From assembly GCF_020283565.1 (NCBI RefSeq), contig NC_060060.1, positions 18,848,001-18,912,000 on the forward strand: a stretch of DNA of 64,000 bases, in the 5' to 3' direction. The notes beneath the pieces were generated by a model. The model worked only from the letters and a program-made list of their open reading frames with translations, made no database searches and was not told where the DNA came from. Made by a program: the position numbers and the translations under genes. This document shows, one piece after another, positions 45,466-56,999 of this stretch. The DNA comes from Trifolium pratense (lineage: Eukaryota; Streptophyta; Magnoliopsida; Fabales; Fabaceae). Every line of letters begins with the position of its first letter. Position 1 is the first letter of the stretch.

Positions 45466-46819
45466 GTACTGAACCTGCAACTTTTGTTAATGTTTGTAAG
45501 TGTGATTAGGCACTTGTAACATGGTTTAAGAGTATCCTTACATGATTGTTGATACATGTTGATACTGTTAATGCTTATTGTTAATCGTTATATGATTGAT
45601 AAACGTGTATGCAATAAGTTGTAGCTTAAAGTGAACAATGTATATGTTTTGGCATTAATTTGCAATGATAAGAGAATGATGTATGTTTTATGACATAAGT
45701 GTAAATGAAACCTTGTGTGTATAAAAATGAGTATGCAGCTAATTATCATGTGAATAATTATGAATTGAGTGATAGGATATTGTGTTATCCTAATGCGTTA
45801 GATGTTGGAATTGTGTTTCCGCATCAGTGAATGAATAGCTTCGAGCTAGATAGCGTTATGTATTTGATGTGTTTAAAAGTAATCATGCATTCATGATTGT
45901 ATGTGAACATTGGAAACTTGGGTTCCAATAACGAAAATGGATTATGTGTCCATAATGAAGCCGAGGATCGGATTAGATGAATCCATGAGTCCGGAGCTGC
46001 TATCCAACAGGATATAAAACTGTTTTGGCTTATCCAAGGGAGATAAGATGGTTCGGTAAGTTCCGACATATCCAGCATGATATAAAACTGTTCTTGATCC
46101 ACCGTTGGTGAGATACCTTGGTACCACATGCATTTAGTTATGTCTAGGGATGGCATGACAGTGAATTAATTGGCATTAGATACCTTAGGGTAAATGCGCA
46201 TATATTTGGTAAATGGTATGTGACATCAGTTGGTTGAAATGTGTTGAACCTTATTAATTGATAATTGTTTAGTACAATGTTTTGGCGTGAGTTAGAATAT
46301 GTATGATAGTTCGAAAGTGTAAGGCTTTTCTTATACTCGTATGATATGCGATTATGTTTTCTAACTCTCTGCTTTGTGTTATTTGCTGGACCTTTGGGGG
46401 TTCAGATATTCAGGCTGAGGATTGTGCCGACGTTTAGACTGCTGTTCTAGCGTGGTGTTGAAGTTACTCCTCTTAGTACTAGCTTTTGACTAGAGTTTGT
46501 AAATAGTGAATGCTCTGGTAATGTAACATCGAGTCGGGGATTACGCTTGGATTTCATCGTATATCGGTGTTACCTTTTGATATGCTAGTTCTTGTATAAG
46601 TGACATCCTTAGGGATGAATATGGCTTATGTATGTATATATGTATATATATGCATGCTTGGTTTGATTTGAATCCGCTGTTGCTTTTCATGTTAAATTTC
46701 ATGATGCTCTGTGTGTATGCTTGTGTTTTAATTACCGCGTGGCACTCTGCCTTTACACTTGTTGAAAAGTTTTTAAAATTACGTTTTTAAGGGTAGTATG
46801 GGTTAGGGTGTTACAATAG

Positions 46820-46831
46820 TGGTATCAGAGC
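46820..46831 (+). other. Chromovirus primer-binding site (initiator Met tRNA)
   Basis: TGGTATCAGAGC, complementary to the 3' end of plant initiator tRNA-Met, starts 4 nt after the 5' LTR edge. Confidence 0.93.
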
Positions 46832-46938
46832 AGGTCGGTTCGTGTGAACCAATTAGGACTTTTCTTTTCCCCGTATGAACATGTGTAGGGAACACTGTTA
46901 GTACTTTCTAACGTCTAGTTGTGATTCGTTCAGGAATC

Positions 46939-49900
46939 ATGGCTGCTGCGAGAACGAATGCTCAGATTGCGGAGGCTTTGGCCGCACTCACCAACATTGT
47001 GGTTAGAGATCATCAACCTGGAAGAGAGGTAGAGATGAGGTTGGAAAGGTTCATGAAGCAGAAACCGCCAACATTTACCGGAGGTTACAACCCGGATGGA
47101 GCTCACAAGTGGCTGGAGGAACTTGAAATAATCTTTGAAGCAATGGATTGTTCCGAGGAAGGGAAGACAACCCTTGGGACATATGTGTTGCGTGAGGAAG
47201 CGAACGTGTGGTGGAAGAACGCCAAGTTGAGGCTAGGACCCGGTGGTATGGCTATACCATGGGCAATGTTTAAAAGAGAATTTTTGGTTAAGTATTTTCC
47301 TGTGGATGTGAAGAACAAGAAGGTGGTGGAATTCATGGAACTGAAACAGGGGAATATGACGGTGGCTGACTATGCCGTCAAGTTTGAGACTTTGTGTGCG
47401 TTTAGTCCGCATTACAACACTATGGAAGCGGAGAACGACAAGTGCGTGAAGTTTGAAAGTGGTCTACGTCCAGACATTAAGCATATGATTGGATTTTCGC
47501 AGATAAGGGATTTTGCGACCCTTGTGAACAAGAGTAGGATTTGTGATGAAGATGGTAGGGCCAAGGTGAACTACTACAAGGCTGCGAATGACCGAAAAGG
47601 GAAAGGGCAAGAGCGCGGAAAACCTTATGACAACCGCGGTAAGGGGAATACAAGTGGAAGTAGGAAACCAAATAATGGAAATTGTTACAACTGTGGAGAA
47701 AGGGGTCATATGTCTTATGATTGCCCGAAGAGAGGAGATAGGTGTAAGAATTGTGGAAAGCTGGGCCACAAGACCGAAGTGTGTAGGACAAAAGTGGTGT
47801 GTTTCAACTGTGGTGAGGAAGGCCACAAGAGTCCGACTTGTAAGAAGCCCAAGAAGGTGATGGGCAAGGTGTTTGCTTTGAGTGGAGAGGATGCTAGCCT
47901 TGAGGACAATCTCATTAGAGGTACGTGTTTCATCTATAACACTCCTTTAATTGCGATTATAGATACGGGAGCGACGCATTCTTTTATTTCTTTGGATTGT
48001 GCGAAGCGTCTTAGTATTCCTTTAACGGATATGATGGGTAGGATGGAAATAGAAACTCCTGCTAATGGTTCAGTAATTACTCGACAAGTATGTCGTAATT
48101 GCCCCGTAACCATTTTTGATAAGCATTTTGGTATGGATTTAGTATGTATTCCACTTAGTGGTATGGATGTAATTTTTGGTATGAATTGGTTAATCTTTAA
48201 TCGGATTCATATCAACTGTCGTGAGAAGGCCGTTGTTTTTCCGAAGCCGGAGGAGAACTTGCATTTGATGAACGGGAAGGAAGTATCGGAAGCGTTGAAA
48301 GAACATGCCGAGATGTTCATGATGTTTGCATCATTGAAACTCGAAGGAGGAGTTAAGATAGAAGAGTTACCAATCGTTTGTGAATTCCCAGATGTGTTTC
48401 CGGATGATATATCTGACGTGCCTCCAAAGCGAGAGGTAGAGTTTTCTATCGACCTAGTACCTGGAACTAGTCCGATATCGATGGCGCCGTATCGAATGTC
48501 AGCGTCAGAGTTGAATGAGTTGAAGAAGCAACTTGAAGAGCTGCTTGAGAAGAGGTTTGTTCGACCGAGTGTTTCGCCATGGGGAGCGCCAGTATTGCTT
48601 GTGAAGAAGAAAGATGGAAGCATGAGATTATGTATAGACTATCGTCAGTTGAACAAAGTGACGATCAAGAATAAATATCCACTTCCGAGGATAGATGATT
48701 TGATGGATCAACTAGTTGGAGCTTGTGTGTTTAGTAAGATCGATTTGAGATCTGGATACCATCAGATTAGAGTAAAGACGGAAGACATACCTAAGACTGC
48801 ATTTAGGACGAGGTATGGGCACTACGAGTATTCAGTTATGCCGTTTGGTGTGACCAATGCACCTGGAGTTTTCATGGAGTATATGAACCGAATTTTCCAT
48901 TCATTTTTGGATAGATTCGTGGTGGTGTTCATCGACGACATTTTGATTTACTCAAAATCCGAGGAAGAGCACGAAGAGCACTTGAGGATTGTTTTGCAAG
49001 TCTTGAAGGAGAAGAAGTTGTATGCCAAGTTGTCGAAGTGTGAATTTTGGATGAAAGAGGTGAGTTTCTTAGGGCATATAATTTCAAGTGGAGGAATCGC
49101 GGTAGATCCTGCGAAGGTTGACGCTGTGTCACAGTGGGGAACGCCGGAATCTGTTTCAGAGATTAGAAGTTTTCTTGGTTTAGCCGGTTATTATAGAAGA
49201 TTCATCGAAGGTTTTTCGAAGTTGGCTTTACCGTTAACCAAGTTGACGAGGAAAGATCAAGCGTTTGTTTGGGATGGTATTTGTGAGAAGAGTTTCCAAG
49301 AGCTCAAGAGAAGATTGACTACTGCACCCGTGTTGATTTTACCTGATGCCAAAGAGTCGTTCATCGTGTATTGCGATGCTTCGAAGTTAGGACTTGGTGG
49401 AGTGCTTATGCAAGGGGGTAACGTGGTAGCATATGCTTCAAGGCAACTGAAGGTTCACGAGAGGAACTATCCAACGCATGATTTGGAGTTAGCCGCAGTG
49501 GTGTTTACTTTGAAAGTGTGGAGACACTACTTGTATGGATCGAAGTTTGAAGTGTTTAGTGATCACAAGAGTCTGAGATACTTATTCGACCAGAAGGAGT
49601 TGAATATGAGGCAACGAAGATGGCTCGAATTCTTAAAGGACTACGATTTTGAATTGAGTTATCACCCTGGAAAAGCCAATGTAGTGGCCGATGCATTAAG
49701 TAGGAAAACTTTGCATATGTCATCATTGATGGTGAAAGAGTTAGAGTTGATTGAAGAATTCCGAGACTTGAGTCTTGTGTGCGAGGTTACTTCTTCAAGT
49801 GTGAAGCTTGGAATGTTAAGACCGACGAATCCTTTTCTTGAAGATATTAAAGAACGTCAGAAATCGGATAAGAGATTGATGGAGAAGATGGTACTCATCA

Positions 49901-51303
49901 ATGAAGGCAAGGAGACCAATATCAAGATTGACGAAAGTGGAGTCATGAGATTTCACGGAAGAGTTTGTGTACCGGATGTACCCGAATTAAAGAGAATGAT
50001 CATGGAAGAAGGTCACAGAAGTGGTTTGAGTATTCATCCTGGAGTAACCAAGATGTATCAGGATTTGAGGAAGTTGTTTTGGTGGCCGGGAATGAAGAGG
50101 CAAATTTCTGAATTTGTTTATTCATGCTTAACTTGTCAGAAATCGAAGATTGAACATCAGAAGCCGTTTGGTTTGTTGCAACCAATGTTTATACCCGAAT
50201 GGAAATGGGATAGCATTGCAATGGATTTTGTGGGAGGTTTACCAAAGACCAAGAAAGGTAACGAGGTGATTTGGGTAGTGGTAGATCGTCTGACGAAGTG
50301 TGCTCACTTCATTGCTATCAGGAAAGGTACTTTGGTGCCTAAGTTGGCCGAGATTTATGTGGAGCAGATTGTGAAACTACATGGTATACCAACAAGTATT
50401 ATTTCGGATAGAGATCCGAGATTTACTTCTAGATTTTGGGAAAGCTTGCAAGAAGCTTTAGGAACGAAGTTGAGGTTGAGTTCAGCTTATCATCCTCAGA
50501 CAGATGGTCAGTCGGAGAGAACGATACAATCCTTAGAGGATTTGTTGAGGGTTTGTGTTTTGGAGCAAAACGTGAATTGGGATTCTTGTTTGCCGTTGGT
50601 AGAGTTTACATACAACAACAGTTACCATTCTAGTATCGGAATGGCACCGTTTGAGGCTTTGTATGGGAGAAGGTGTAGGACACCTCTGTGTTGGTATGAA
50701 ACTGGAGAAGGTGCAATTCTTGGACCAGAGATTGTACAAGAAACAACAGAGAAGATTCGGATGATTCGTGAGAAGATGAAAACATCTCAGAGTCGACAGA
50801 AGAGTTATCATGATAAGAGGAGGAAGGACATTGAATTCCAAGAGGGAGATCATGTATTCCTACGAGTTACATCGACTACTGGAGTAGGACGTGCGTTGAA
50901 GTCAAGGAAGTTGACGTCGAGGTTTATTGGGCCGTTTGAGATTTTGAAGCGAGTTGGGAAAGTTGCGTATAGGATTGCATTACCGCCATCATTGGCGAAT
51001 TTGCACGATGTTTTCCATGTATCACAGTTGCGCAAGTATGTGTCTGATCCGACACACGTGATTGAATCGGACGATGTTCAAGTGAGAGATGACTTGACCA
51101 TTGAGACTGTGCCTTTGAGGATCGAAGGGAGAGAAGTGAAGAGGTTGAGAAACAAAGAGATTGCATCCGTGAAAGTCGTGTGGGGAGGACCGGCTGGTGA
51201 GAATGCGACGTGGGAGTTGGAAAGCAAGATGAGAGATTCTTATCCCGATCTGTTTCTAGGTAATTTCGAGGGCGAAATTCTTTTAAGGGGGGTAGGATTG
51301 TAA
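46939..51303 (+). CDS. Chromovirus gag-pol polyprotein, 1454 aa
   Basis: An uninterrupted frame; the start chosen is the ATG at 46939 ([14 protein letters not shown]), as the frame upstream has only a GTG. Gag includes [20 protein letters not shown], then three CCHC zinc knuckles (about residues 249-262, 269-282 and 289-302). The protease has IDTGATHSF at about 341. Reverse transcriptase has FIDDILIYS at about 664. RNase H begins with [13 protein letters not shown] at about 811. Integrase has an HHCC finger (about 1028-1068) and D, D, E at about 1099 (AMDFVGG), 1158 (IISDRDP) and 1194 (QSERTIQ). A chromodomain-like end (about 1393-1437, [14 protein letters not shown]) probably directs insertion to marked chromatin. 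The last codons run through the purine tract, and the TAA stop is in the 3' LTR. Confidence 0.95.
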   Translation: MAAARTNAQIAEALAALTNIVVRDHQPGREVEMRLERFMKQKPPTFTGGYNPDGAHKWLEELEIIFEAMDCSEEGKTTLGTYVLREEANVWWKNAKLRLGPGGMAIPWAMFKREFLVKYFPVDVKNKKVVEFMELKQGNMTVADYAVKFETLCAFSPHYNTMEAENDKCVKFESGLRPDIKHMIGFSQIRDFATLVNKSRICDEDGRAKVNYYKAANDRKGKGQERGKPYDNRGKGNTSGSRKPNNGNCYNCGERGHMSYDCPKRGDRCKNCGKLGHKTEVCRTKVVCFNCGEEGHKSPTCKKPKKVMGKVFALSGEDASLEDNLIRGTCFIYNTPLIAIIDTGATHSFISLDCAKRLSIPLTDMMGRMEIETPANGSVITRQVCRNCPVTIFDKHFGMDLVCIPLSGMDVIFGMNWLIFNRIHINCREKAVVFPKPEENLHLMNGKEVSEALKEHAEMFMMFASLKLEGGVKIEELPIVCEFPDVFPDDISDVPPKREVEFSIDLVPGTSPISMAPYRMSASELNELKKQLEELLEKRFVRPSVSPWGAPVLLVKKKDGSMRLCIDYRQLNKVTIKNKYPLPRIDDLMDQLVGACVFSKIDLRSGYHQIRVKTEDIPKTAFRTRYGHYEYSVMPFGVTNAPGVFMEYMNRIFHSFLDRFVVVFIDDILIYSKSEEEHEEHLRIVLQVLKEKKLYAKLSKCEFWMKEVSFLGHIISSGGIAVDPAKVDAVSQWGTPESVSEIRSFLGLAGYYRRFIEGFSKLALPLTKLTRKDQAFVWDGICEKSFQELKRRLTTAPVLILPDAKESFIVYCDASKLGLGGVLMQGGNVVAYASRQLKVHERNYPTHDLELAAVVFTLKVWRHYLYGSKFEVFSDHKSLRYLFDQKELNMRQRRWLEFLKDYDFELSYHPGKANVVADALSRKTLHMSSLMVKELELIEEFRDLSLVCEVTSSSVKLGMLRPTNPFLEDIKERQKSDKRLMEKMVLINEGKETNIKIDESGVMRFHGRVCVPDVPELKRMIMEEGHRSGLSIHPGVTKMYQDLRKLFWWPGMKRQISEFVYSCLTCQKSKIEHQKPFGLLQPMFIPEWKWDSIAMDFVGGLPKTKKGNEVIWVVVDRLTKCAHFIAIRKGTLVPKLAEIYVEQIVKLHGIPTSIISDRDPRFTSRFWESLQEALGTKLRLSSAYHPQTDGQSERTIQSLEDLLRVCVLEQNVNWDSCLPLVEFTYNNSYHSSIGMAPFEALYGRRCRTPLCWYETGEGAILGPEIVQETTEKIRMIREKMKTSQSRQKSYHDKRRKDIEFQEGDHVFLRVTSTTGVGRALKSRKLTSRFIGPFEILKRVGKVAYRIALPPSLANLHDVFHVSQLRKYVSDPTHVIESDDVQVRDDLTIETVPLRIEGREVKRLRNKEIASVKVVWGGPAGENATWELESKMRDSYPDLFLGNFEGEILLRGVGL
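51282..51298 (+). other. Chromovirus polypurine tract overlapping the pol frame
   Basis: AAGGGGGGTAGGAT directly precedes the 3' LTR and is still within the gag-pol frame, coding the final Arg-Gly-Val-Gly residues. It primes plus-strand synthesis in the family. Confidence 0.8.
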
Positions 51304-53581
51304 CGACCCGTTTTTCGTATTCGTATATTTTATTAAATGTTATTTTATTTATTAATTGGCTTTTATTATTTTAGTGAGCGACGAATAATTATTTAGCCGA
51401 TCGTAAGTTATTAGGCGCGAGAACCTTGTTTTGGGCTTAAAGGGGGCGTGAGAGGCATGGGCCTAAGCCATTTGGGCTTGGTTCATGACATGAGAAGTAG
51501 TATAAGTAGCAAGTCAAACATATGAATAGTATCATAAATTCATTTCTTTGAGTTGAGTGAGTAGAAGCAAGATAGAGCAAGAGCTAGGGTTTTGGCTAAG
51601 AGAAAGCTTGAGCAAGAGAAGGCTTGGATCATCATCTTTGCTTAAGGTAAGAGATTAGAATTCATGATTCTTGAGTGGCAAGGAGAGGGGAGATTGTCTA
51701 TGTCTCCGTTCCCGAACTCTCCCACTCAATTTCTTTTAGACTTTTGATAAGCTTTTGTATGTGAGTGTGATGTTCTTCATCATCACTTTGTATGTGTTAA
51801 TCACTAGCTTGATTCCATGATGAATATGTATGTGTTTGGATCATTTTTGGAAAGTTTATGAAAGTTACTTAAAACCCAAGAAATTGCCATGATTTTGATT
51901 ATTAGAGGTATTTGGATGTTTGGAAGGGATGATTAATGTTCCTTGATACCATATATGTTTGGAATGGCTGTTTATATGAATTTATAACATGTTTGGATGA
52001 ATTTTTGAGTTGATTTAGTGTTAAACCGCCTTAGATAACTCAAGAACAGATTTTCTTTCTGGTGTAGTTCGCTTAGCGAACAGGAGTTCGCTACAGCGAA
52101 TAAGCTCGCTACAAGTTCGCTACCTGTTCGCCATGTACCTGTAATCCTCTGATGTAGTTCGCTACAGCGAATTGAGATTCGCTTAGCGAATAAGTTCGCT
52201 ACCTGTTCGCTTTGGATTCGCTTAGCGAACAGTACTGAACCTGCAACTTTTGTTAATGTTTGTAAGTGTGATTAGGCACTTGTAACATGGTTTAAGAGTA
52301 TCCTTACATGATTGTTGATACATGTTGATACTGTTAATGCTTATTGTTAATCGTTATATGATTGATAAACGTGTATGCAATAAGTTGTAGCTTAAAGTGA
52401 ACAATGTATATGTTTTGGCATTAATTTGCAATGATAAGAGAATGATGTATGTTTTATGACATAAGTGTAAATGAAACCTTGTGTGTATAAAAATGAGTAT
52501 GCAGCTAATTATCATGTGAATAATTATGAATTGAGTGATAGGATATTGTGTTATCCTAATGCGTTAGATGTTGGAATTGTGTTTCCGCATCAGTGAATGA
52601 ATAGCTTCGAGCTAGATAGCGTTATGTATTTGATGTGTTTAAAAGTAATCATGCATTCATGATTGTATGTGAACATTGGAAACTTGGGTTCCAATAACGA
52701 AAATGGATTATGTGTCCATAATGAAGCCGAGGATCGGATTAGATGAATCCATGAGTCCGGAGCTGCTATCCAACAGGATATAAAACTGTTTTGGCTTATC
52801 CAAGGGAGATAAGATGGTTCGGTAAGTTCCGACATATCCAGCATGATATAAAACTGTTCTTGATCCACCGTTGGTGAGATACCTTGGTACCACATGCATT
52901 TAGTTATGTCTAGGGATGGCATGACAGTGAATTAATTGGCATTAGATACCTTAGGGTAAATGCGCATATATTTGGTAAATGGTATGTGACATCAGTTGGT
53001 TGAAATGTGTTGAACCTTATTAATTGATAATTGTTTAGTACAATGTTTTGGCGTGAGTTAGAATATGTATGATAGTTCGAAAGTGTAAGGCTTTTCTTAT
53101 ACTCGTATGATATGCGATTATGTTTTCTAACTCTCTGCTTTGTGTTATTTGCTGGACCTTTGGGGGTTCAGATATTCAGGCTGAGGATTGTGCCGACGTT
53201 TAGACTGCTGTTCTAGCGTGGTGTTGAAGTTACTCCTCTTAGTACTAGCTTTTGACTAGAGTTTGTAAATAGTGAATGCTCTGGTAATGTAACATCGAGT
53301 CGGGGATTACGCTTGGATTTCATCGTATATCGGTGTTACCTTTTGATATGCTAGTTCTTGTATAAGTGACATCCTTAGGGATGAATATGGCTTATGTATG
53401 TATATATGTATATATATGCATGCTTGGTTTGATTTGAATCCGCTGTTGCTTTTCATGTTAAATTTCATGATGCTCTGTGTGTATGCTTGTGTTTTAATTA
53501 CCGCGTGGCACTCTGCCTTTACACTTGTTGAAAAGTTTTTAAAATTACGTTTTTAAGGATAGTATGGGTTAGGGTGTTACA
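51299..53581 (+). repeat. Chromovirus 3' LTR, 2283 bp
   Basis: Same length as the 5' LTR and identical apart from four transitions. Its first bases TGTAA complete the final Leu codon and supply the TAA stop of gag-pol. Confidence 0.95.
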
Positions 53582-53586
53582 GAACC

Positions 53587-53646
53587 CAAAATCAAATGAT
53601 TAAGGGACTCAAGTATCTACCACTTGTGTCACACTATGTTGCTAAA
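53587..53646 (-). mobile_element. SINE, 5' part (right side of chromovirus)
   Basis: Counterpart of 44396-44532. On the minus strand it carries the A-box region (AACATAGTGTGACACAAGTG, then GTAGATACTTG). It is followed by the SINE target-site duplication CTAGAGGTAA at 53647-53656. Confidence 0.85.
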
Positions 53647-53656
53647 CTAGAGGTAA

Positions 53657-54635
53657 GTTTTACTACTATAAACTAAAGATAAATTTTACGTTTTAGCTAT
53701 CTACATTTCTCTTGGGTTTTCTAAAAAAAAAATAAAATTGTCTTGATGAACAAATTTAGGAATCATACATTTATGCATTTGAGATATAGATGACGTCCGT
53801 TCTTGATCCAAGAAAAATAAAATGATGTGTTGAAGACCTCACTTCATTACTAGGAACCTAATTCGTCTTAAACACACTAATGCAAAAGTATCCTAAGCTA
53901 AAGTGATGTAAAAGGTGTTAGAAAAGGAGACGTTATCTTGTCTTATGCAATATTGACAATGACAAGAACAAACACATCAAACGTTTGCTAGAACATGACA
54001 ACCACGTGTGAGGCCTAGATCTTAATTCTTAGAACATGACCATAGTTGGTTTAGGTTGCTAAAGTGATGTAAAAAGTAGTAAATTTGAGTTAAAAGAACG
54101 TACACTAACGAAGAAGACAATGTGGGGAACGTTGTTGATAAAAATAAGATTAGGAAAGTGGCTGGAAAATTACTGCACACAATAGTAGTGCCGTAAGACA
54201 ACGACTGCTCACTAACCCTTAACTTAGAACCGACACATGTCCGTGATCCAAAGGGTGGTTCAGGTAATATTCAACAACTACAAATAAACAACGAGACAAA
54301 TAAGTACATTCATAAAAACCATAATGCCCGTTGCCAAAATATGAAATACCCAATTTAGACACCACTCAACATCTGCCAGCTAGTAATTGCTGTAATGTAA
54401 TGGCAATGTAAATAAATAAATTTGTCCCTTTGCACCTAGGAAAGACATTGATATGTCACACGATGATTCGGTTATAACGATATGTAAATAATTTTGTAAG
54501 GGTTATTTGAGTCTTGAAACATATTTCTATCCAAATAAATGTATGTTTCACGGTGATTTTGACATAAACACCATCATAATAACTTACCATAATTCTGATA
54601 TATTCACCATGATACCGAACATAAACTAAATATAT
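53657..54635. other. No recognisable gene (about 980 bp)
   Basis: AT-rich intergenic sequence with short chance frames only (for example a minus-strand frame at 54456-54743 that overlaps a retroelement LTR remnant). No domain or RNA gene was recognised. Confidence 0.4.
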
Positions 54636-54893
54636 TGTTAGAAGTCCCATATTAGCTAGATATATGGAATAGATAACATTTATAAGGGTAATGCAAACTT
54701 CAACTCTCAAATTAATTTTTGTGATTGAGTATATGCCTTTCAAATTCTAATATGATATCAGAGCTTATCCTAGATCGAGTTATTGTTTTGTGGAGACCTC
54801 TCATATTTGGGCCAGCTGTTGTTGTTGCAAACTTCAAATTTTAAGCTAGCTTCTGCGATTGAGTATAAGCCTCCCAAATTTTAATATATGTAT
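54636..54893 (+). mobile_element. TRIM-like LTR retrotransposon remnant
   Basis: A short LTR begins TGTTAGAAGTCCCATATTAG (54636) and ends at TTCTAATA, directly followed by TGATATCAGAGC (54753-54764), a one-base variant of the initiator-Met primer site. About 60 bp later a stretch CAAACTTCAAATTTTAAGC ... GATTGAGTATAAGCCTCCCA, then TTTTAATATA (about 54828-54893), repeats the last ~65 bp of that LTR. The order short LTR, PBS, tiny interior, second LTR end is that of a TRIM element without genes. The second LTR lacks its 5' part, and no TSD was found. Confidence 0.65.
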
Positions 54894-56064
54894 TCAACTT
54901 ATCGAAGATTTAAGAAAAAATGAAATGAAGAAAAAATAAATTGTACTATTTGTAAATTTTGTATTGGGTGTTGACCTATACATCACACCGGCCAGCGTAA
55001 GTCCACGAACCAAAGAAGGTTGGCGCACATGTGGGGGCAACATAATTTAAGTGGTAGTGTTTTGCTTGCATATGGCAAATTATTGGGCAAGTAAATAGTA
55101 ATAAATTGCATATGCGCGTATAGAAGCAATTAATTTAAGTCATGGGGTAACATTGACACCGAAAGACATAACCCTTATAACAGCATTCTTTAATGAAGTT
55201 CATATTGTCTCAAAAACAAAATTCAAAGTGTGTTCAGATAGATTTCCAATGAAATTAACTAATCATTGTAATTTCATAAATTTTTGTAATAAAGCTATGT
55301 AATTTTTGTCAATGCAAACAATTTTTGCATGCGATGCATTTTTCACCGTAAAATGAGATGTTCAATACTTAATTTTTGCGTTGTCATTCTTTAAAGAAGT
55401 TGTAAAAGAATTTCGGAGGATTAAATCTATATTTTAAAATATATTTAGTAGTTAAAAAAAATTCAAAAAATAATATAATAAATGATCATTCTCTCATCCC
55501 TCTTTTCTAAAACCTTTCATCAAAACATATGAAAAATGTTATTTAAACATATCTTTTTAACAAAAATACAACAAAAGTACATTTTTAGTTTTTTTTAATA
55601 TTATTTGTATGTTTTGATAACCGTATTATGAGTAAATAGAATACCATGTCGTATTTTTAGCGCAACATTATTTTTTTGATAAGCAAAAAGATTGAATTAA
55701 TTTGTAGAGATCATTGAAGAAAAAATTAGAAGAATTTTCTAATGGAGAGGATCAACAACCATAGAAGAAATTTTTTTAGGGCTAACTAAAAGGAAGAATA
55801 TAATTATCTCAATACTATAGTATTTTTTTTTAATGAAAAGCTTTCAATTATTGTAAAAAAGATAAAAAGCTTTTATTTCTAGAACTAGAATACTTTTTCT
55901 TTCTTTTATTTCTAGAACTAGAATATAATACTTACTAGATGCTTTTAACCATTTCCATAGGAGCATAAAAAAATAGGTAGCATTTCAATTTTTTAAAACC
56001 CAAAATGAGAAGGAATCTTAAGCCATTATTATTTTGATGCATTCATAGCTGTCCGTCCACTTCT
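54894..56064. other. No recognisable gene (about 1.2 kb upstream of AGP gene)
   Basis: AT-rich sequence that includes the presumed distal promoter of the AGP gene. It has T/A-runs and two near-identical copies of TTTTATTTCTAGAACTAGAA (about 55871 and 55905). No frame of interest. Confidence 0.4.
55871..55925 (+). repeat. Short tandem duplication CTTTTATTTCTAGAACTAGA
   Basis: CTTTTATTTCTAGAACTAGA occurs twice within about 55 bp (about 55870 and 55904), about 300 bp before the AGP start. It contains the palindrome TTCTAGAA. A regulatory role is only speculation. Confidence 0.6.
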
Positions 56065-56104
56065 TTGTTTGAAGTCCCCCACTTCCAAACCTTACCCCTC
56101 TTTT

Positions 56105-56110
56105 TATATA
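56105..56110 (+). promoter_or_regulatory. Probable TATA box of AGP gene
   Basis: TATATA in CTTTTTATATATTCTC lies 107 nt before the ATG. A pyrimidine-rich CT leader (about 56140-56170), common in plant 5' UTRs, follows. No other TATA is closer to the start. Confidence 0.6.
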
Positions 56111-56216
56111 TTCTCTTCTTTTTCATTCATTTTTCACTACTCTCTCTTTCTAATCTTTTCTCTCCTTCACACACACCACTTTCCTTTCTAAATTCTAAAT
56201 CTCTCTCCATCCTAAA

Positions 56217-56663
56217 ATGGCTTCCTCTGCAGCAGTACAAATTTTTCTCATCTTGGGTCTTTTAGCCACTTCTTGTTTAGCACAAGCCCCAACTGCTGCA
56301 CCAACAAAACCACCAACAGCAACCCCAGCACCAAAAGCTCAACCACCTGCAGCAGCAACACCACCAACAGCAACTCCACCTACAGCAACACCACCTGCAG
56401 CAGCAACACCACCTACAGCAACACCACCTGCACCTGCTTCCTCTCCAGCAACTTCCCCTCCAGCACCAACTCCAGCTTCTACCCCATCTACAGCACCCAC
56501 TCCTTCCACTGCTGGCTCTCCTCCTGCACCCACTCCTGACTCTCTAGGACCCGGACCCAGCGGAGCTGATACCCCACCTTCTCCCTCTGCAGCATTTTCC
56601 TACAGCAAACCCATCATTGCTGCAACTGCTCTCTCTGCAGCTCTTTTCGCCATCGCTTTCTAA
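56217..56663 (+). CDS. Classical arabinogalactan protein (GPI-anchored), 148 aa
   Basis: An intron-less frame encoding a cell-surface proteoglycan core. Residues 1-22 (MASSAAVQIFLILGLLATSC then LA) form a signal peptide, probably cut before QAPTAAP. The middle (about 23-125) is almost wholly Pro, Ala, Thr and Ser with AP, TP and SP dipeptides spaced singly or as PP. This is the pattern that is proline-hydroxylated and O-glycosylated with arabinogalactan. A few Lys and acidic residues occur. The end (SKPIIAATALSAALFAIAF) is a hydrophobic GPI-attachment signal with small residues before it. It should be exported to the plasma membrane and cell wall. The coding sequence has internal short tandem repeats (ACACCACCTACAGCA type). 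Which AGP member it is cannot be told by eye. Confidence 0.93.
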   Translation: MASSAAVQIFLILGLLATSCLAQAPTAAPTKPPTATPAPKAQPPAAATPPTATPPTATPPAAATPPTATPPAPASSPATSPPAPTPASTPSTAPTPSTAGSPPAPTPDSLGPGPSGADTPPSPSAAFSYSKPIIAATALSAALFAIAF

Positions 56664-56712
56664 GATTTGTCCATGTGGAGGCTTTTTGGCCCTTGATCTT
56701 ACTTTTCATTGA

Positions 56713-56727
56713 CGGACGGACGGACGG
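56713..56727 (+). repeat. (ACGG)n repeat in AGP 3' UTR
   Basis: GACGGACGGACGGACGGG, about four copies of a tetranucleotide, 50 nt after the AGP stop. A related CGACGGACGAG occurs near 56860. Confidence 0.8.
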
Positions 56728-56984
56728 GATCTATTTGATTTATTATCCTCTGGTTTTTTATTTTAATTTGAGTTAGTATTTTATTTTTTGTTAATTTTCG
56801 TCTTGATGTGTTATTATTATTTCTCTATTTATACTTTTCGTTGATGTGTTTGTTGATTCGACGGACGAGATTGATCTTCATGATTATGATGATGATTTAT
56901 TTTGTGATTTAATTTGTTTTGGTGTTCACACGTGTATGTATATGACCGTGATGATGATTTCATTGTACATCCATTAATTCATAG

Positions 56985-56990
56985 AATAAA
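56985..56990 (+). terminator. Probable polyadenylation signal of AGP gene
   Basis: AATAAA in CATAGAATAAAACTG about 320 nt after the stop, followed by T-rich sequence. It is the best near-upstream element in the 3' region. Plant signals are loose, so the cleavage site is uncertain. Confidence 0.5.
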
Positions 56991-56999
56991 ACTGTTTGT

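Larger units (their letters stand above)
44533..46815 (+). repeat. Chromovirus 5' LTR, 2283 bp
   Basis: Begins TGTAACGACCCGTTTTTCGT and ends TTAGGGTGTTACA. It contains a TATA-like TATAAGTA at 44735-44742 followed by a purine-rich leader, and a cluster of short palindromes (45302-45465). Antisense frames of about 110 codons occur identically in both LTRs and are not considered genes. Confidence 0.95.
44533..53581 (+). mobile_element. Complete Tekay/Del-like chromovirus (Ty3/gypsy)
   Basis: A 9049-bp element on the plus strand between 5-bp target-site duplications GAACC (44528-44532 and 53582-53586). It has two 2283-bp LTRs with TG..CA ends, an initiator-Met primer site, an intact gag-pol frame with three zinc knuckles and a C-terminal chromodomain, and a purine tract before the 3' LTR. 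Long LTRs and the chromodomain type suggest the Tekay (Del) clade. The LTRs differ at four positions that I found (45114/51880, 45363/52129, 45401/52167, 46793/53559), all transitions, about 99.8% identity: a recent insertion. Confidence 0.95.

Noticed and set aside
45824..46156. Antisense frame of 110 codons, identical to one at 52590-52922
   Set aside because: Both lie at the same place in the two chromovirus LTRs; the duplication is explained by the LTRs and no domain is recognisable.
56339..56533. Antisense Gly/Ala/Val-rich frame within the AGP gene
   Set aside because: It is the complement of the Pro/Ala/Thr repeats and has no signal of its own.
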